64,000 nt of DNA from Nymphaea colorata (taxonomy: Eukaryota; Streptophyta; Magnoliopsida; Nymphaeales; Nymphaeaceae), in NCBI RefSeq assembly GCF_008831285.2, contig NC_045148.1, positions 12,134,183 to 12,198,182 on the forward strand, written 5' to 3'. The notes beneath the pieces are model-generated. The model was not told where the DNA came from and did not search any database. It saw only the letters and a list, made by a program, of their open reading frames with translations. Positions 13,301 to 26,681 of this stretch are shown here, piece by piece. The position numbers were made by a program, and so were the translations under genes. Each line of letters begins with the position of its first letter. Positions within the stretch are counted from its first letter, which is position 1.

Positions 13301-15463
13301 GGGTTATAGAGGCCTCTCAACCTTAGAAATACAAATAGTTAAAGTCAATCTAATGAAACATAGGAGAAATAACAAAACAATACTTACCTTAGAAAAACAA
13401 AGGGTTAGAGAGGAGGGGACATCAACCCATCTCTAGCCTATTCATAATGTTAGTGGGGATCTCAAATGTGGGAGACATCCCTTCCTGGTGGACGGACTCT
13501 GAAAGTCCAAAATTTTGATAGGTATCCAAAACTTTCAATAAAAAACTGATAATTTTCCTTTGAGAGTGAGAGATGATGGACAAGTGTCCCTTGGGTGGCA
13601 GAGATTTCTTCATTCTCTCCTTAGTAAATCACAAATTAATGCCTTGTATCTTCTGAAGATTCGATAGAATTGTGACATGTGTCATTCATCTAAAAGGTTA
13701 TGCGAGTAACATGTGTCAACATTTAGTTAAATTGGATCTGAGTTTTGGATCCAAAAACATATTCAAATTGCTAGATGGATTTTGGAGAGATCTAGATTGA
13801 GATCTGAATGAGAATTTGAATAATAGGATTTGGATCAAAAGTATGGATCAAAATCTGGATTGAATGATCCAAATCAGAAGATCTGAAATTAAGATTTGGA
13901 TTTAAATCAAGGCAGATTATGGATCAGAGTTCTGAACTTGTGATTTGAGACAGGGATGTAAGATCTAGGCACTCAAACTAGGATAAATATGGGTCTTGTG
14001 GGTTCTGACTCATTGTTCAGGAGGTGGACCTAGACTTCATCTTGGTCTTGACTCAGCTAGACACAGGTCAGACTAGTTTCAGGTAACACTGGGTTCAGTT
14101 TTGATCAAATAGGTTTGGCTAGGTTCAAACTTCGTTGGGCTCAATTCTAGGTTGGCTCATACCACATGTGAGCTTTACTAGGCTTGGGTCTAGTGCAGGA
14201 ATGCCCTGGGTTTGGTTCATGAAACTCTAAACTTAGGTTTATACAAAAATAAAATATGTATGTGCAAATAAAACTTTCACCATTGGCACAAAATTGGGCT
14301 TTGCTAGGATATTGACTGAGTTTAGTTTAGGGGTCGTGCCAAGTTTGACTGAATTCTTCAATTTGCCCTTGGAGCGACACATTCTTCAAAATTAACCAAG
14401 CTGAAACTGACTATGTAAATAGAAATGTGAGGCATGCTTGTTTGTGAGAAACGAACATTTTAATAAACTCTTGATTGACTTTGAATCCATCTATGTGCTT
14501 GGATTAAGAATTGGCATTTTAGATCTCTTAGAAATTAGTTCAGAAGTTACACAATTACACTAATATACAATTGTTTAAACTAAAGTTAAGAATGGTCAGA
14601 TCTAGTACTAAAGAATATGTTTCTAACTCAATTGGAGCTGACACACTCGAATCGAGCTGAAATGGTGATAAAGCATGCAAAAATGGGACCCCATTTCTTA
14701 GAATTGGCTGCTCGAAACTTGAAATTCAAGCATGAAAGCTAGAAATGGAGCTGAAAATACTCTGCTAACACTATATAGGACTTATCGTGGGTTAGATCAG
14801 GCCTATAGGTAATCTGATGATAATAAATTGTGAAAAAAATTAGGGAAATGTGTCCTTTATAGACAATTTCTAACCAAATGTAAGCTTGTAAACTTGTCAT
14901 GAGGATTTCTAGTGACTCTTAAAGAAGAAAATAACTTTAATTGATCTTAGGTAAAACAAATTCTCAAGATTTCAGCAATTGTTCTTGGAAAATTGGATAG
15001 AAATGGGACAAAATGGGTGATGAAAGGGAAAATGGTCATTTTCTATGCGGCCATAGGCTGGATGATCTTGGTCCCTAGTGTCTGATACCTATAACATATG
15101 ATTTGATTTGGTGCAGCTCACAACCCCTATATTTGAAATCCCTTCCCAAAATCAGTTCAAAATCATATTTATAAGGGGTGAAATGGCTATTTTGACTTGC
15201 GGAAATTTGGTAATTCCCCTCTTTACTGTTGAGCTGGTACAAAACAATGCTTAATGGCAAAGATAAGATGCACCAAATAAAACATCCTTGTATGAGGGTT
15301 GATTTACAAAAACTGCAAATTATTTTTCTTGAAAGGTCTTGTTTTTAGGAAACCTTTTGTAATTTGTGAAAGTTTGAGGAAAAAATCTCAGCCGTTCTTA
15401 AAAAATATAGATGTCCCAATTAGAAAACTAGGAAAACATTGTGAAAATATTCTTGTTCAAGAC

Positions 15464-16426
15464 TAAGGGTGAACAACGAGCTGAGTAACTCAAACTCAGC
15501 TCGTTAAAGCTCGCCTCAAACTCGAGTTCGAACCAACTTTTCTACGCAATGAGTCGAGAACAAGTTGCTGATTCAGCTCGTTTATTTATTAAGTCGAGTT
15601 CAAGTTTGTTTAACGAAGCTCGATTAACACAACTCGGCTCGTTATCTCAAGCAACAAAGCTCGTCACTTTCCTCCTTTTTTTTTCTCTCTCTTCACTGGC
15701 TTTCTCCTTCTGTCGATGCTGCGTCACTTTCCTATTTTTTTCTCTCTTTAGTCTTCACTGGCTTTCTCCTTCCGACCACCGATTCTCGATTCTTCAAACT
15801 TGAGGCACTAAGGTACAACTTCTTTTCTCGACCTATCCCTCTACTCTCCCATTCTATCTTCCCCACTTCAATCTCTCTCTCTCTCTCGTTTTGCCCAAGC
15901 CTCTCCCTCTCTGATCTCACACTCTCCCTCATTTTGCCAAAGGGAGGCTTTCTGGAACCCTCGATTGGGCAAGGGTTTTAAACTCTCCCTCATTTTGCCA
16001 AATGGAGGCTTTCTGGAACCCTCTATTGGGTGAGGGTTTTGGCCAAGCGAGGGTTTCACTCACTCCCTCGCTTGGGCAGGCGAGGGTTTTAGAAACCCTC
16101 GCTTGAAACCCTTGTGTTGGGTGAGGGTTCCTCCCTTGGTGGGCAAGGGCTTTCGAAACCCATATTGTGGGTTTCGGGTGGGGAAGAAGCAGGTGACACC
16201 ATGGTGGTGGTTGCAAAATAGTGAGAGAGGTGGCGATGGCAAAGCAGTGAGAGAGACGAGTTTGGCAAGCCTTAATCGAGCTCGAGCTCAACAAATTCTG
16301 TCGAGCTGGAACTACATCAGTCGAGTTATTCTTGAGCTCGAGCCGAGCTCGAGCTTGAGGTTTCATTAGCCGAGCCGAGCTCGAGCTGGGTGAACTCGGG
16401 CTCGACTCGGCTTGTGTTCACCCCTA
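15464..16426. mobile_element. Non-autonomous hAT-like DNA transposon (963 bp)
   Basis: The termini are imperfect inverted repeats: TAAGGGTGAAC at the left, and GTTCACCCCTA at the right, which reads TAGGGGTGAAC inverted. They are flanked by 8-bp direct repeats TTCAAGAC (15456-15463) and TTCAAGAA (16427-16434), a 7/8 match. An 8-bp duplication is typical of hAT elements. Both subterminal zones are packed with GAGCTCGAGC-like words, a common hAT subterminal pattern. The centre has CT-rich sequence and a 61-bp tandem repeat. No transposase is encoded, so mobility would need an enzyme supplied in trans. Confidence 0.75.
15921..16042. repeat. 61-bp tandem repeat, two copies
   Basis: The unit ACTCTCCCTCATTTTGCCAA... 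starts at 15921 and again at 15982 with a few substitutions, inside the hAT-like element. Partial copies of the AGGGTTTT/GAAACCC motif continue to about 16165. Confidence 0.8.
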
Positions 16427-17579
16427 TTCAAGAAATTGTGTGTTAGTGAGAGTGAGCTCTGTACATGGTGTGTCCATAAATGATGGGATTTAAACATTGT
16501 GTATCTAGGAAGGTTGAGTTCTAGATATTGTGTTTCAGCGAGGATGAGTTCTAAACATTGTGTGTTCGCAAGGATGTGTTTTTATGAAAATCTAACATTT
16601 TATGACAAAGTTATGCTCCTTTTGAACTTAGTATCCATTAGAGACCTATTATGATCCTTTCACCATCTTTGATAATTAGAGCTTTCTCTAATCACAGTTT
16701 CTAGTTCTTCAAAGCAAGTTCCTCTTTGTTGTCATTGCATGGTCTTTCAAAAGATGTGCACTCCACCACATAGACGCTTTGTAAAGGAACAATCGCTAAC
16801 CTAGTGGTTTCCAAACCACAAAAATTTTCAGTCAACTGTAGAAGAAATTTTGATCTGAACAATTCTTACCTCTCAAGTAGACACTCTTTATTTGTTTCCT
16901 TTTCTTGTTTTTGGCTTTGGCTGCTTTAGCTCTTGGTCAATCTTCTTTTGCTTTTTATTTTCCTTTTCTCTTTTTTTAGGCTGACCTTCACATGTATGGA
17001 AGTACCTCACCACCCCTTAGACTACTATGGAGCCCCACTGTTTTGTCGGGCTTTGTACTAAACCCATGTAGCAAGGTTTCAGGTCAATAACTCCAAGACT
17101 AGTTGGCTTTAGGGTATAGGTGTACAACACTCCTCAAACTTGCTTGAGTTCATAAGATTTTTGGTAACATAATTTGATAGAAGTTCATAGATCACATAAC
17201 TTTGCATGTAGATGCAAGTCAAGCTTTATGCCTACCTAAGACTCTCGAGTGCTGACTTAGCGGGAACAATGATGCTTGCTCTGAGCTCATCTCTCATTGC
17301 TCATTTTGTGGTGTCCTTACTTGATTAGCAGTTCAAATCATCATTATTATTCAAATTCAATTAGATTCCTATGACCTTTTCATCCACTCAAATTAATGAT
17401 GTCTCCTAAACTTTGGCTCTCTCCATGTCCTGGAGCTTTTATTTCTTGGTTTATGTCATGGTGTTGCTAAAAATTCTTGTTCTTTGAGTTCTTTTAAACA
17501 ACAGTTAGAAACTCTTATTTCCTCGAAAATGTTAACACATTTCAAACAAATATCAATTGGGATGCTTAGTTCAAAATTT

Positions 17580-18530
17580 GTGTGCTGCTCTTGCAATTAA
17601 ATGTTGGGTGTTTTTGTATGTGCCGAAGCATGAGTTCGATGCACTAACATGCAAGCTCTAATGTGCTCACTTGTTCCTATATGCATGTGAACATGAGTTC
17701 TGATGAACTCATGTGTTTTTGTATGCATGTGATTTAAGTTCCAAGGTGTGTGATCATGGGTTCCTATGTGCCCATATACACGAATTCAAATATTTGTGTT
17801 CATGTGTTCCTATATGCATGTGAGTACAAGTTCTAGCCTATAATGGTTTGATTCATTGTGAGGCAAGTTCTAGGGACTGCATCAAAAATGTGAGTTTGTG
17901 GCGCCAGAGTGCCTAGGAGCATTGAAAAATGGGTGTTCTAGCCAATGCAATACTAGTTTCAAGGGGTGCATCAAAATGCAAGTTTAGCATACATCATAGG
18001 AGTTCGGTGCTATTCACGTGTTCTTGTACGCACATCAGTGCTTGTTCAGTATGTAAAAAACATGAGTTTGGTATGCAAGTGTACTAGTTTTGTGCATTGC
18101 AAGGGTTGCTGAAGACATGTTGCATGAGTTTGAAGTATTCATGTGTTCCTGTATGCTTGTGACTACAAGTTTTAGCATGCCGAAGCATGAGTTCAAAGGG
18201 TTTGTGCTCATGTGTTCTTGCATGCACATGAGCATAAGTTCTATAAGTATTATGTGAGTTCTGTTTCACAAAGTTGTTCAAAGGGTTGCATTGAAGCGCA
18301 GGGTCCATGCACTATGTGTGAGTGTTCAAGTGTTCATGTGTTAAAGTGCAAAGTCCGTGCACTGGGTGCATGTGTTTAGATGTTCATGTGCCAAAGCACA
18401 AAGTCCATGCATTGGGTGTGGGTGCACGAGAGCATGAAGTCCATTCATTGGGTGCAAGTGTATAAGTGTTTGTGTGCCAAGCATAAAATAAATCTGCAAA
18501 GTATGTGCAAGTGTTCAAGTGGTCTAATTC
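17580..18530. repeat. Degenerate minisatellite in Tat-like element (copy ii)
   Basis: Short phrases such as CATGTGTTCCTATATGCATG, CATGAGTTC and AAAGTCCATGCA recur at irregular spacing of about 40-60 bp. The equivalent zone of the second copy (35400-36250) has different but similar units. Tandem repeats near the 3' LTR junction are known in Ogre/Tat elements. Confidence 0.6.
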
Positions 18531-18913
18531 TTGTAGGTTTGTGGGATTGGTAAAACATTTTAATTTGAAAGGTCCTACGAATTTCTGGTTATTGTAGTAA
18601 GAATATGAAAACTTTCAATTCTTTTATAAAAGGTTTTGCTTGTGCAAATTCTTGATGAAATGTCCTTTTGAAATTCATGGCCATTATCAGTGTTAGATTA
18701 TTATGGTTAAGATAAGAAAAAGAGATGCCCTAGTTTCATGGTGACATGGGAAATATTGGTACCATGAGAGAAGATAAGACAAGTCTAGTCATCAAGAAAA
18801 ACAATCTTTATTGATGTGAAAATGATTACACCATGTGAAAAATTTCTTCAAATGAAGATGTTTATATGTAAAATTTTCATTGTACTTTTCCATATGCAGG
18901 AATGTGAGTGAAA

Positions 18914-21900
18914 TGTCACACCTCAAGCTTTTGAATCCCCAAATATTTTTTTTTTCAAAACATATGACATCGAGATGCGATGACCTAGCAATTAAAAACA
19001 AGCTACTCAAGTCAAAATGGCAATGGGGCAAACATTCCATTATATAGCAAATTTAGTTCATACCAAATCACTTCACAATTAACAATGACACACATGACAA
19101 AAATGCCTCCAAAACCACAACATCGATGTCTAACAAAAGCAATACATCAATGAGACCAAAATAGGATGCGCTGGCATGACTATAGACCCAAAAATCTCCC
19201 CAGTAGGATCTATGTGGAGCCATCTGATCCACCTGCTGCCTGGGTCTGCCAAAACTGGAAAAGGTAAACAATAGAAGGCTCAACCTTCATAGTATGACAA
19301 CAAACCAGATAAATTCCTAACCCTCTAAGGTATGAGCTCAAATCTATGCTACCATGATAAGCACATGCAATCGTATGACTTGTCCTAGAAGTCCCTCATA
19401 TATTCCACAATATGTAGGAATCTCTCAATAGCCAAAATCCACACATCATATTCATTTTAAACACATTCACTTCCTTCACATTTCGTTGCAATTACATTCA
19501 TTTCATTTACATTCGATTCAGTGAATTTGTAGTTTTTGTGGGTGCAAACATAGGTGCGTGCACACCACAGGCGACCTACAGTCAGAAGAAAAACCGAATG
19601 GTGGCCCAAAACAATACAAATCCATTCATGTTATAGTGGTAGAGCAATCATACATTGATGTGTGAATTTCAAAGGGAGTTGCTCAGCCTTCCCTAGGACA
19701 CCCAAATTGGGAAGCTGGAAGCCCAACGCTCCAAGCACATCACACAACAATATCCTAGTACCTTGCACCACCTGGGCTCTGAGCAGGAGAGACCAGTGGA
19801 GAGGGTGGGAGATATCCCAAACATATTTTCATAATTCACTACCTCTCAACAATTATTCTTTCTTAATTTATCATTATGAGGGCACAGTCACAGTAGGACC
19901 GGCTACAACAAGGGGTTGGTTCACTTCACGAGCGCATCAATACCTCAAAATGCCACTATAAGAGAGCTACACATTCAGCCAACACTCTTAGCTAGTCATC
20001 AAACTTTATGGGTACTTCTACCCTTCAAATTCATTAAATTGCATCACTGCCCATCGGCACTGCAAACAAAAATCTTGTAGCATTCACATCAATCAAACAT
20101 AACAATCATGTCATACAAAAACATAACCGAACCATGGAGAGTAGTCTCGACCCGTGATTGAATCGTAGCTGTCATATGCAAATATCATGCTAGGATACTC
20201 ACTAATGCACAATTGAGGTCAAGGAGATGCCAAACTCGATACCCCGCTTAATCTGCCCTAAGAAATTATAATTTTTAGCATGCACATGCCATCACATAAT
20301 TTAAAAACAATAAACAAATCCCATAATAATTCAATCACATACATTAAATGTGACAATAAGCATGTTATAGCACTCATCATTCAACAAGACACAATCATAG
20401 GATCCATGACCCTCAAAAACACACACTCTAAATTTAACCTTGAGTGGAGATTTGCTTGGAATGCCTCCATACATGTTACACGTTGCCAGAAACACCAAAA
20501 ATTGCCTTGAGCTTAAAATCCTATTGCTCAAGGTCTACTCGACATGCCTGGTGCACCTACAAAAATTCATAGTGATAAGTTTTCCATTTATTTCTCTATA
20601 AAATCTAGATAGGTAAGAAATATGACCATTGAGGCATAGGTCTTCGACTCGAGTAGATACTGATAGGTTAGATTGGCTTGTAGAACTTTTCTTCAAGTTT
20701 TTCTCATAATTAAGAGCTCATTAAGCGTGAACCGTCCCAAATGCATCCTTAGGCACATCGTCAATACATTAGATACTCAATAGGTGCCTAACACCCTGCT
20801 GAGACATCACCATTTTCAATTTTACTTTCCCATAACAATCCAAAGATAACACTATATTATTTCACTAGCAATAGCATATAAACAAATGACCATAAAAGGG
20901 TGTTTCTTTCGCACCTTTGTGTACATCTGGATCCTAATAACTTAAATGTTTCATCTTTCCTCCAAACCGTAAATTTAGCCTACCAGGCAACATCAGTACT
21001 CCCTCCCCTCATGCATCGTAACATCCAACAAAATATATATTGATGCTCGCCCCTCTAAAACAGCCCTAGACCTTCTCCAATGCAGTAAAATCTCTATCAT
21101 GCACCTTAAATCATTCAATCTTGAATCTAGCATGCTCAATTAATGATTATTCATGCACTTAAGAAAAACATTAGACAAAACAAACTCGATTAAGCCTCAC
21201 TCACCCATCTTTTAGAGTCCTAGCTGCTGCTGCATTCAACAGCCACACCAAATGCTTGACTAAGCACCAACGCCAAAGATTATTTGCTGCAGTCACCATA
21301 ACAGGGCCTATTTGTATGAGGTGATAGATGTATTCCCATAGCTGCAATCCAATCCAACATCATCAAAGAGGATGAGGATGAGTAAAAAAGAGAGCTAAAG
21401 AGGAATCTAATGAGAGAAGAGAGCATTCAGTTGACAAGAAGATGGTTAGGTTGCGGGAGACACACGTCCAAAGAGAGAGATAAACAGCAACGAGAAAAAC
21501 AAAAATAGAAAAAGGGAGAGCATGCATGAGAGAGTGCTCAGTTGAGGGGGGGGGGGGGTGGGATACAACGTGAGAGTGAATGTGAGACACGGTGAGGGTG
21601 AGTGAACATTGGTAGGAGAGAGAGCTAAGGGCAATAATGAGATACAATGAGGGTGAGAGGAGGCTGGAAGGAACGACAGCAAAAGGCGAGGGACATTGTG
21701 AGACAGTGAAGGCAAGGGAACTCAGGACAGAGAGGGAGAAGAGCAGAAAACGACGAGAGGGAGAGGCAGAGGGAAACAGAGAGGGGCTTACCTCAGCGTT
21801 GCCACCCTTTACCTCCGCCGCTATTGCACCTTCCGCTGCTCATTCTTCTGCCTCATGTTCCTCTGCATGAAGCTCGAACCGGTTAGAGAGACAAAGAGGG

Positions 21901-21994
21901 AGAGCCATCAAGCCTTCTTCTTCACACACGTGGAGTTTGGGTCCAGTTTTGGACCCTGATCTAGCCCAACCTGCCCAAAATGCCACTCATTACA
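18914..21994 (-). repeat. 3' LTR of Del/Tekay element
   Basis: The 3081-bp LTR has plus-strand ends TGTCACACC...CATTACA, so on the coding strand it runs TGTAATG...GGTGTGACA. It is collinear with 26682-29885 throughout. It contains GA/CT-rich sequence and an 11-12-base G run near 21546. Open frames inside it are not genes. Confidence 0.85.
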
Positions 21995-22010
21995 TCCTAC
22001 CCTCAAATAA
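21995..22010 (-). other. Polypurine tract of Del/Tekay element
   Basis: Read on the minus strand, TTGAGGGTAGGA immediately precedes the 3' LTR start TGTAATG. This is the expected position and composition for plus-strand priming. Confidence 0.75.
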
Positions 22011-25000
22011 AATTTCATCCTCATAGTTTGGACCATACCTCAATGTGAGAACACGTGTGGATACTTCTTTTATATATCATTTTCAAGTTTTCATATGTTC
22101 TCCTTCAACCCATGGTTTTGCTAGTCCACTTTTACTAGAAGTACTTGCTCTCATTGATCCACAATTTTAATAGGTTTTTCTTCCATCATCAAATCATATT
22201 GCACTTGAATACATTGAATAATATGTGCAGGATCTGGCACATACTTTTAAAGCATGTAGATGTGAAAAACATCATGAATATGACTGTAATTTAGGTGCTA
22301 GTGTCAATCTGTATACCACCTCTCCAACCTTCTCTAGTATTTCAAAAGGCCCAATAAACCTTAGGTTCAACTGTCTCCTAATACTGAATCGAAAGACACC
22401 TATAGTAGGTGAAATTTTCAAGAATACATGATCACCAACCTTAAAAGTCAACTCTCTACATCGAATATCAGCATAACTCTTTTGTCTACTCTAAGCTACC
22501 AATAACTTTTTCCTTATCAATTTTACTTGGTCAGTGTAATGTTGCAATACCAAAGGGTCTTTGATCTTTCCATCACCCATTTCGATCAAACAAGTAGGCG
22601 ATCTGCATGGCTTTTCATATAAGGCCTTGAAAAGTGCCATCCCTAGGCTAGAGTAATAATAATTATTATATGAAAAATCTGCTAATTTCAGTTGTTTATC
22701 CCGTTCTCCTTTCCATCCTAAAACAAACACGTATAACATGTTTTACAAGGTTGCATGGTCCACTCAGATTGCCCATTAGTTTGGGGGTGGAATGTTGTGC
22801 TCAGCTTAAGTTTGGTACACAATGCCTTTTATAATTGCCCTAAAAACCTAGAGATAAAAAGTGGGTCTCGATCTGTAATAACAGACTTTGACTCTCCATG
22901 TAGTATCACTATCTCGCCAATATATAACAGTGTGAAACTTTCCAATAACTGTTTGATTTTGATTGGCAAAAAATGAGTTGACATTACAAGTCAATCGACA
23001 ATCACCCAAATGGCATAATGTTGTCTCTTGGTGTGTGGTAGACCTACCATGAAATTCATCGAAATGTCCTTCCATTTTCACATTGGAATATTTATCCTTT
23101 GCATCAAACAACTGACGCTTCACCCGTTCATCGCTAGGGACCGACAATCTTTATCAAAACCTCAATGAACCATCTTCATCTTGATGCCAAGAAGAAATTT
23201 CTCTCTTACTTTTTTCATGTTTTTAGCAAAATCCGACTCTTCCCTTTGCTTCACTATATGCTCTTTCAACAATTGATGTCGTACCAAGGTAGTCATAGTT
23301 GCTTTGTTCTCATCACATAGGTGAGGCTGCCATGCTATCACATCTTGAAACAATGTCCAAGAGTGATTCATCATACTCCATATCGTTGCCTCTACATGTT
23401 TGCTCAAAGCACCAGCTACCACATTTGTTTTTGCTAGATGATATGATATTTTGAAATCATAATCCTTTAAATACTCAATCCATCTTCATTGCCTTAGATT
23501 GAGATTTTTTTGGAAAAATAGGTACTTCAATGACTTACAACCTATAAACTCCTCGAACATAGCCCATAGTTATAGTGTCTCCATATATTCAATGCGAATA
23601 CTACTACTCTCAATTCCAAAACATGAGTAGGATAATGCTTCTGATGAATCTTCAACTGTCTAGATGTATAAGCCACCACATGACCATGTAGCATCAATAC
23701 ACAACCATAAGCAATTCCTGATGCATTAGTATATACCACAATTCTAGAATTACCAGATGGAAGCGTCAAGATAAGTGTGGTGGTAAGCTTGTTCTTTAGA
23801 GTTTAGAGACTTTTCTCACACTCCTCATCACAAACAAACTTCACTCCTTTTTAGTAGCTTGGTTATGAGTGTAACTATTTTCGAAAAGTCTTGTACAAAT
23901 ATGCGATAGTACCCTACCAATCCCAATAAGCTTCTAATCTTAGTATGCTGTGTGGGGTGCTATAGTTTTGTACTATTGACACCTTAGCTGGATCTATGAA
24001 AACTCCATTTTTCAAGATCACATGATCAAGGAAGTTTACCTTCTCTACCCCAAAATTGACATTTTGAGTACTTGACACATGACTTATGCTTGCGCAAAAT
24101 CCCCAACACACTCCTTAGGTGATCTCTATTCTTTGCCTCACTTTCTGAATATACCAAAATATCATCTACAAATACAAACAACAATCCAAGTAGTCCTAGA
24201 AAACCTGATTCATGAGGTTCATAAATGCTGCAAGAATATTGGTGAACTTAAAAAGGCATGACCTTAATTTATAGTACCCATATCTAGTTCGGAAAGCAGC
24301 TTAGCAACATTTTCCTTCCATATCAAAAGCTGGTGATAACCTGTCCTCAAACCAATTTTAGAGAACACCTTTGTATTCTTGAGTTGGTCAAACGAGTCTT
24401 CAATTCTAGGAAGCAGATACTTATTCTTGATGGTGACTTGATTCAACATGCCGCAATCAAATCATATGTGCATTGTTCCAACTTTTTTCTTAACAAACAA
24501 CACATGTGCTCCCCAAGATGATATGCTAGGTCAAATAAAGACCTTATCTAAGAGCTCCTGTAGGTGCTTCTTCAACTTTTCTAACTTTACCGATGCCACA
24601 TAGTATGATGCCTTAAAAATGGGAGCTGTCCATGCTAACAACTCTATCTTAAATCCAACTTCTTGTGTTGGAGGCAAACTCGTTAATTCCTCAAGAAACA
24701 CATTAGGTTACTGACTCACATTGGCCACATCCCCTAACTTGATCAGTTTAGTTTCATTGGTCAACATGTTGACTAAGAATGCAACACCCTCTTTTTCTAA
24801 TAATCGTTTAGCCTTTAGTGCATACATCATCATCTTGTTAGTTTGATTGACTTTCTAAGCTTGGAATGCCATTGGTTGCATCTCATGAGTCAATAATTGT
24901 ATATGCTTCTTTCTGCAATCTATATTGACATAATGTGTATTATTCAATCCAGGCCTATAATAACATCGAACCCACTGAGACTTATGATCACCGACTGTGC

Positions 25001-26438
25001 ATGCAAATGATGCTGATGGATCACTATGTCCATATCAAGTAGATACTAGCTATACGAATCTTGAGCATGCATATGGCCAACCACTTTTAAGACATACAAC
25101 ATCATCTTAGCCGATACTTCTAGTGAAGTAGTAAATAGACTAGATATGAAAGAATGAATCACCCCTACATCAAATAACACTCTAGCAATGTGAGAACCAA
25201 CAAGTAAAGTACCTTCAATAAGATTGTGTATCTAAAGCTCCTCCATGGTAGTCGCATAGACACGTTCGGTAGTCTTTTGTGCACTTGAAGGACTGACCTT
25301 AGGTTTATTCAACTCATTTTCTCACATTTTGACAATTTTGATGAAGTGTCAAATCCTTACATAGTGTAAACATGCTCTAGTCTCTCAATAACACGACTTC
25401 TCAGGATGCACATATGAACAAATGAGACATCTTGGTATAGATGAAGTAGTCAATGCCTTCTGTGTAGTGTCACTACGGGTAGTCCTATTCTGCTTGAATG
25501 CTCAATTGTCTCACCTTCCATAAGTCTTTGCCTTACCTGCGAAGTTGTGGTGCTTGGCCTGCATCCACCCACTCTGTGAGTGCCGACTTGTCTTCGTGGT
25601 CTCTTTGTGTCCTTACGCAATCCTCCTCCATGTGTCTAGCCATGGTGACCGCCTCATCCAAATTGTGAGGTCTACTAGGCATCACCTTGCTTCATAGTCC
25701 ATTATGAAATTCGAGCGCAAACTTGTCTACTCTGGCCTCATTAGTGGTGCAAAGATGTGGACAATACACCTCTAAGTATCGATACTTTGTAACATACTCC
25801 TCCAAGCTCATATGATTTTGTTCCAACTCAAGGAACTCTTGCATTTTTTTTTGTTTTTTACGTGCACTGGGAAGTAGGTGTTGAAGAATGAATCTTTGAA
25901 CTGTTTCCATGAGTTCGATTTTGGCCTGCAAACCAAATCTTACATTCGATTGCCACCACCATTTGGCATCACCTTTCAACAAGTACAAGTTGTAATTCAC
26001 TTTATCTCATTTTGGCATCTTGAGAAGCTCAAAAATGCACTCTACCTCTTCAATACACTCCTCTGCTACGTCTGGGTTGCCATCTCCAGTAAAGATAGGT
26101 GTCTGCATCGACATAAACTGTTTAAATGATGCCGAAGTTGCCTTCTCCTTAAGCGGCACCGTGGTGTCTCCTGTAGATGATGCATGGCTCCTCTGGTTAC
26201 TGACCATAAATTGTACTAGGAAAGTCAGTGTTTGTAAAGTTGTCAGTAATATATCCTGCTGATCCACAGGTGGAGTCTGCATTGGTGGGGTTTGGGCACC
26301 CACACTAGTCTGGGTGAATGGTTGCCCCAACATACTATCGTCTAGTGGAGTATGCGCATCTGAATGAGCTGAACTTTGTTCTCTTTGTGCCTCAGTTCCC
26401 GGCCCACATCGCTTCTTACTACTATGTTGGTACTCCAT
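21995..26438 (-). pseudogene. Del/Tekay gag-pol remnant
   Basis: Read right to left. Gag: 26438-25690, with KGDAKWWW and an LEEYVTKYRYLEVYCP segment; an in-frame TGA at about 26005 splits it. Zinc-knuckle-like CLICSYVHPEKSC: about 25430-25390 (CX2CX3HX4C). Protease: about 25195, where the usual DSGA reads DVGV. Reverse transcriptase: about 24530-23830, including FVFVDDILVYSE at about 24180-24150, so the catalytic DD is kept. RNase H: 23769-23542. Integrase: about 23420-22300, with SYNNYYYSSLGMALFKALYE and QSYADIR-like C-terminal sequence. Chromodomain: about 22245-22050, with YVPDPAH and a KYPHVF end, broken by stops. The C-terminal features are typical of the Del/Tekay chromovirus clade. Numerous stops and frameshifts make it non-functional. 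Confidence 0.85.
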
Positions 26439-26665
26439 CTATACACGTAAGAACCTTCATTGTTTTTACAAAGTCTTTAACAAGTCTTTCGGGTCAAATT
26501 GCAAGGATGCATCATCACAATATTTCAAAACATCAACCCATTCTATACGTATATATCACAATGAACATCAAAACGACAATAAGAGCTCAATAAAGTAGCG
26601 GGTACTTGGGCAACGCAGCTTCACACATAGACTTTAACTCACATCTAAAGTGAGGTTTTTTCATA

Positions 26666-26679
26666 GCTTTGATACCAAA
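26666..26679 (-). other. Primer-binding site of Del/Tekay element
   Basis: On the minus strand TTTGGTATCAAAGC lies two bases after the 5' LTR end. It resembles the TGGTATCAGAGC complement of initiator-Met tRNA, with one substitution. Confidence 0.75.
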
Positions 26680-26681
26680 GC

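Larger units (their letters stand above)
10310..18913 (-). mobile_element. Tat/Ogre-like gypsy LTR/3' region, minus orientation (copy ii)
   Basis: This is a long non-coding block collinear with 29886-36540. Shared landmarks include the GACCCAAC...GGGTAATCAGA segment (10425-10490 versus 29890-29950), the GGGCTGAC/CACCACC...GGCTTTAGGGTATAGGTG block (16980-17290 versus 34760-35110), degenerate minisatellites (17580-18530 versus 35400-36250), and an AGATGCCC(T/C)AGT block (18725 versus 36460) that in the second copy adjoins Tat-type pol. A TATA-like CTATATAG lies at 13071 within a CT/GA-rich zone. The block is therefore probably LTR plus 3' untranslated sequence of a Tat/Ogre-type gypsy element. 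Its internal region is missing: the Del/Tekay element begins at 18914. A hAT-like insertion lies at 15464-16426. The exact LTR limits are not resolved. Confidence 0.55.

Noticed and set aside
15732-16369. Several open frames of 60-145 residues on both strands
   Set aside because: They translate the CT-rich and 61-bp repeat interior and the GAGCTC subterminal repeats of the hAT-like element; no transposase motif.
17580-18530. Possible CRISPR-like spaced repeats
   Set aside because: Repeat units are degenerate, spacing is irregular, the context is a plant gypsy element, and no cas genes occur.
21363-21870. Low-complexity frames near a G run (Ser/Pro-rich on minus, Arg/Glu-rich on plus)
   Set aside because: They fall inside the Del/Tekay LTR GA/CT-rich zone, repeated in the other LTR at 29270-29660 with different frames.
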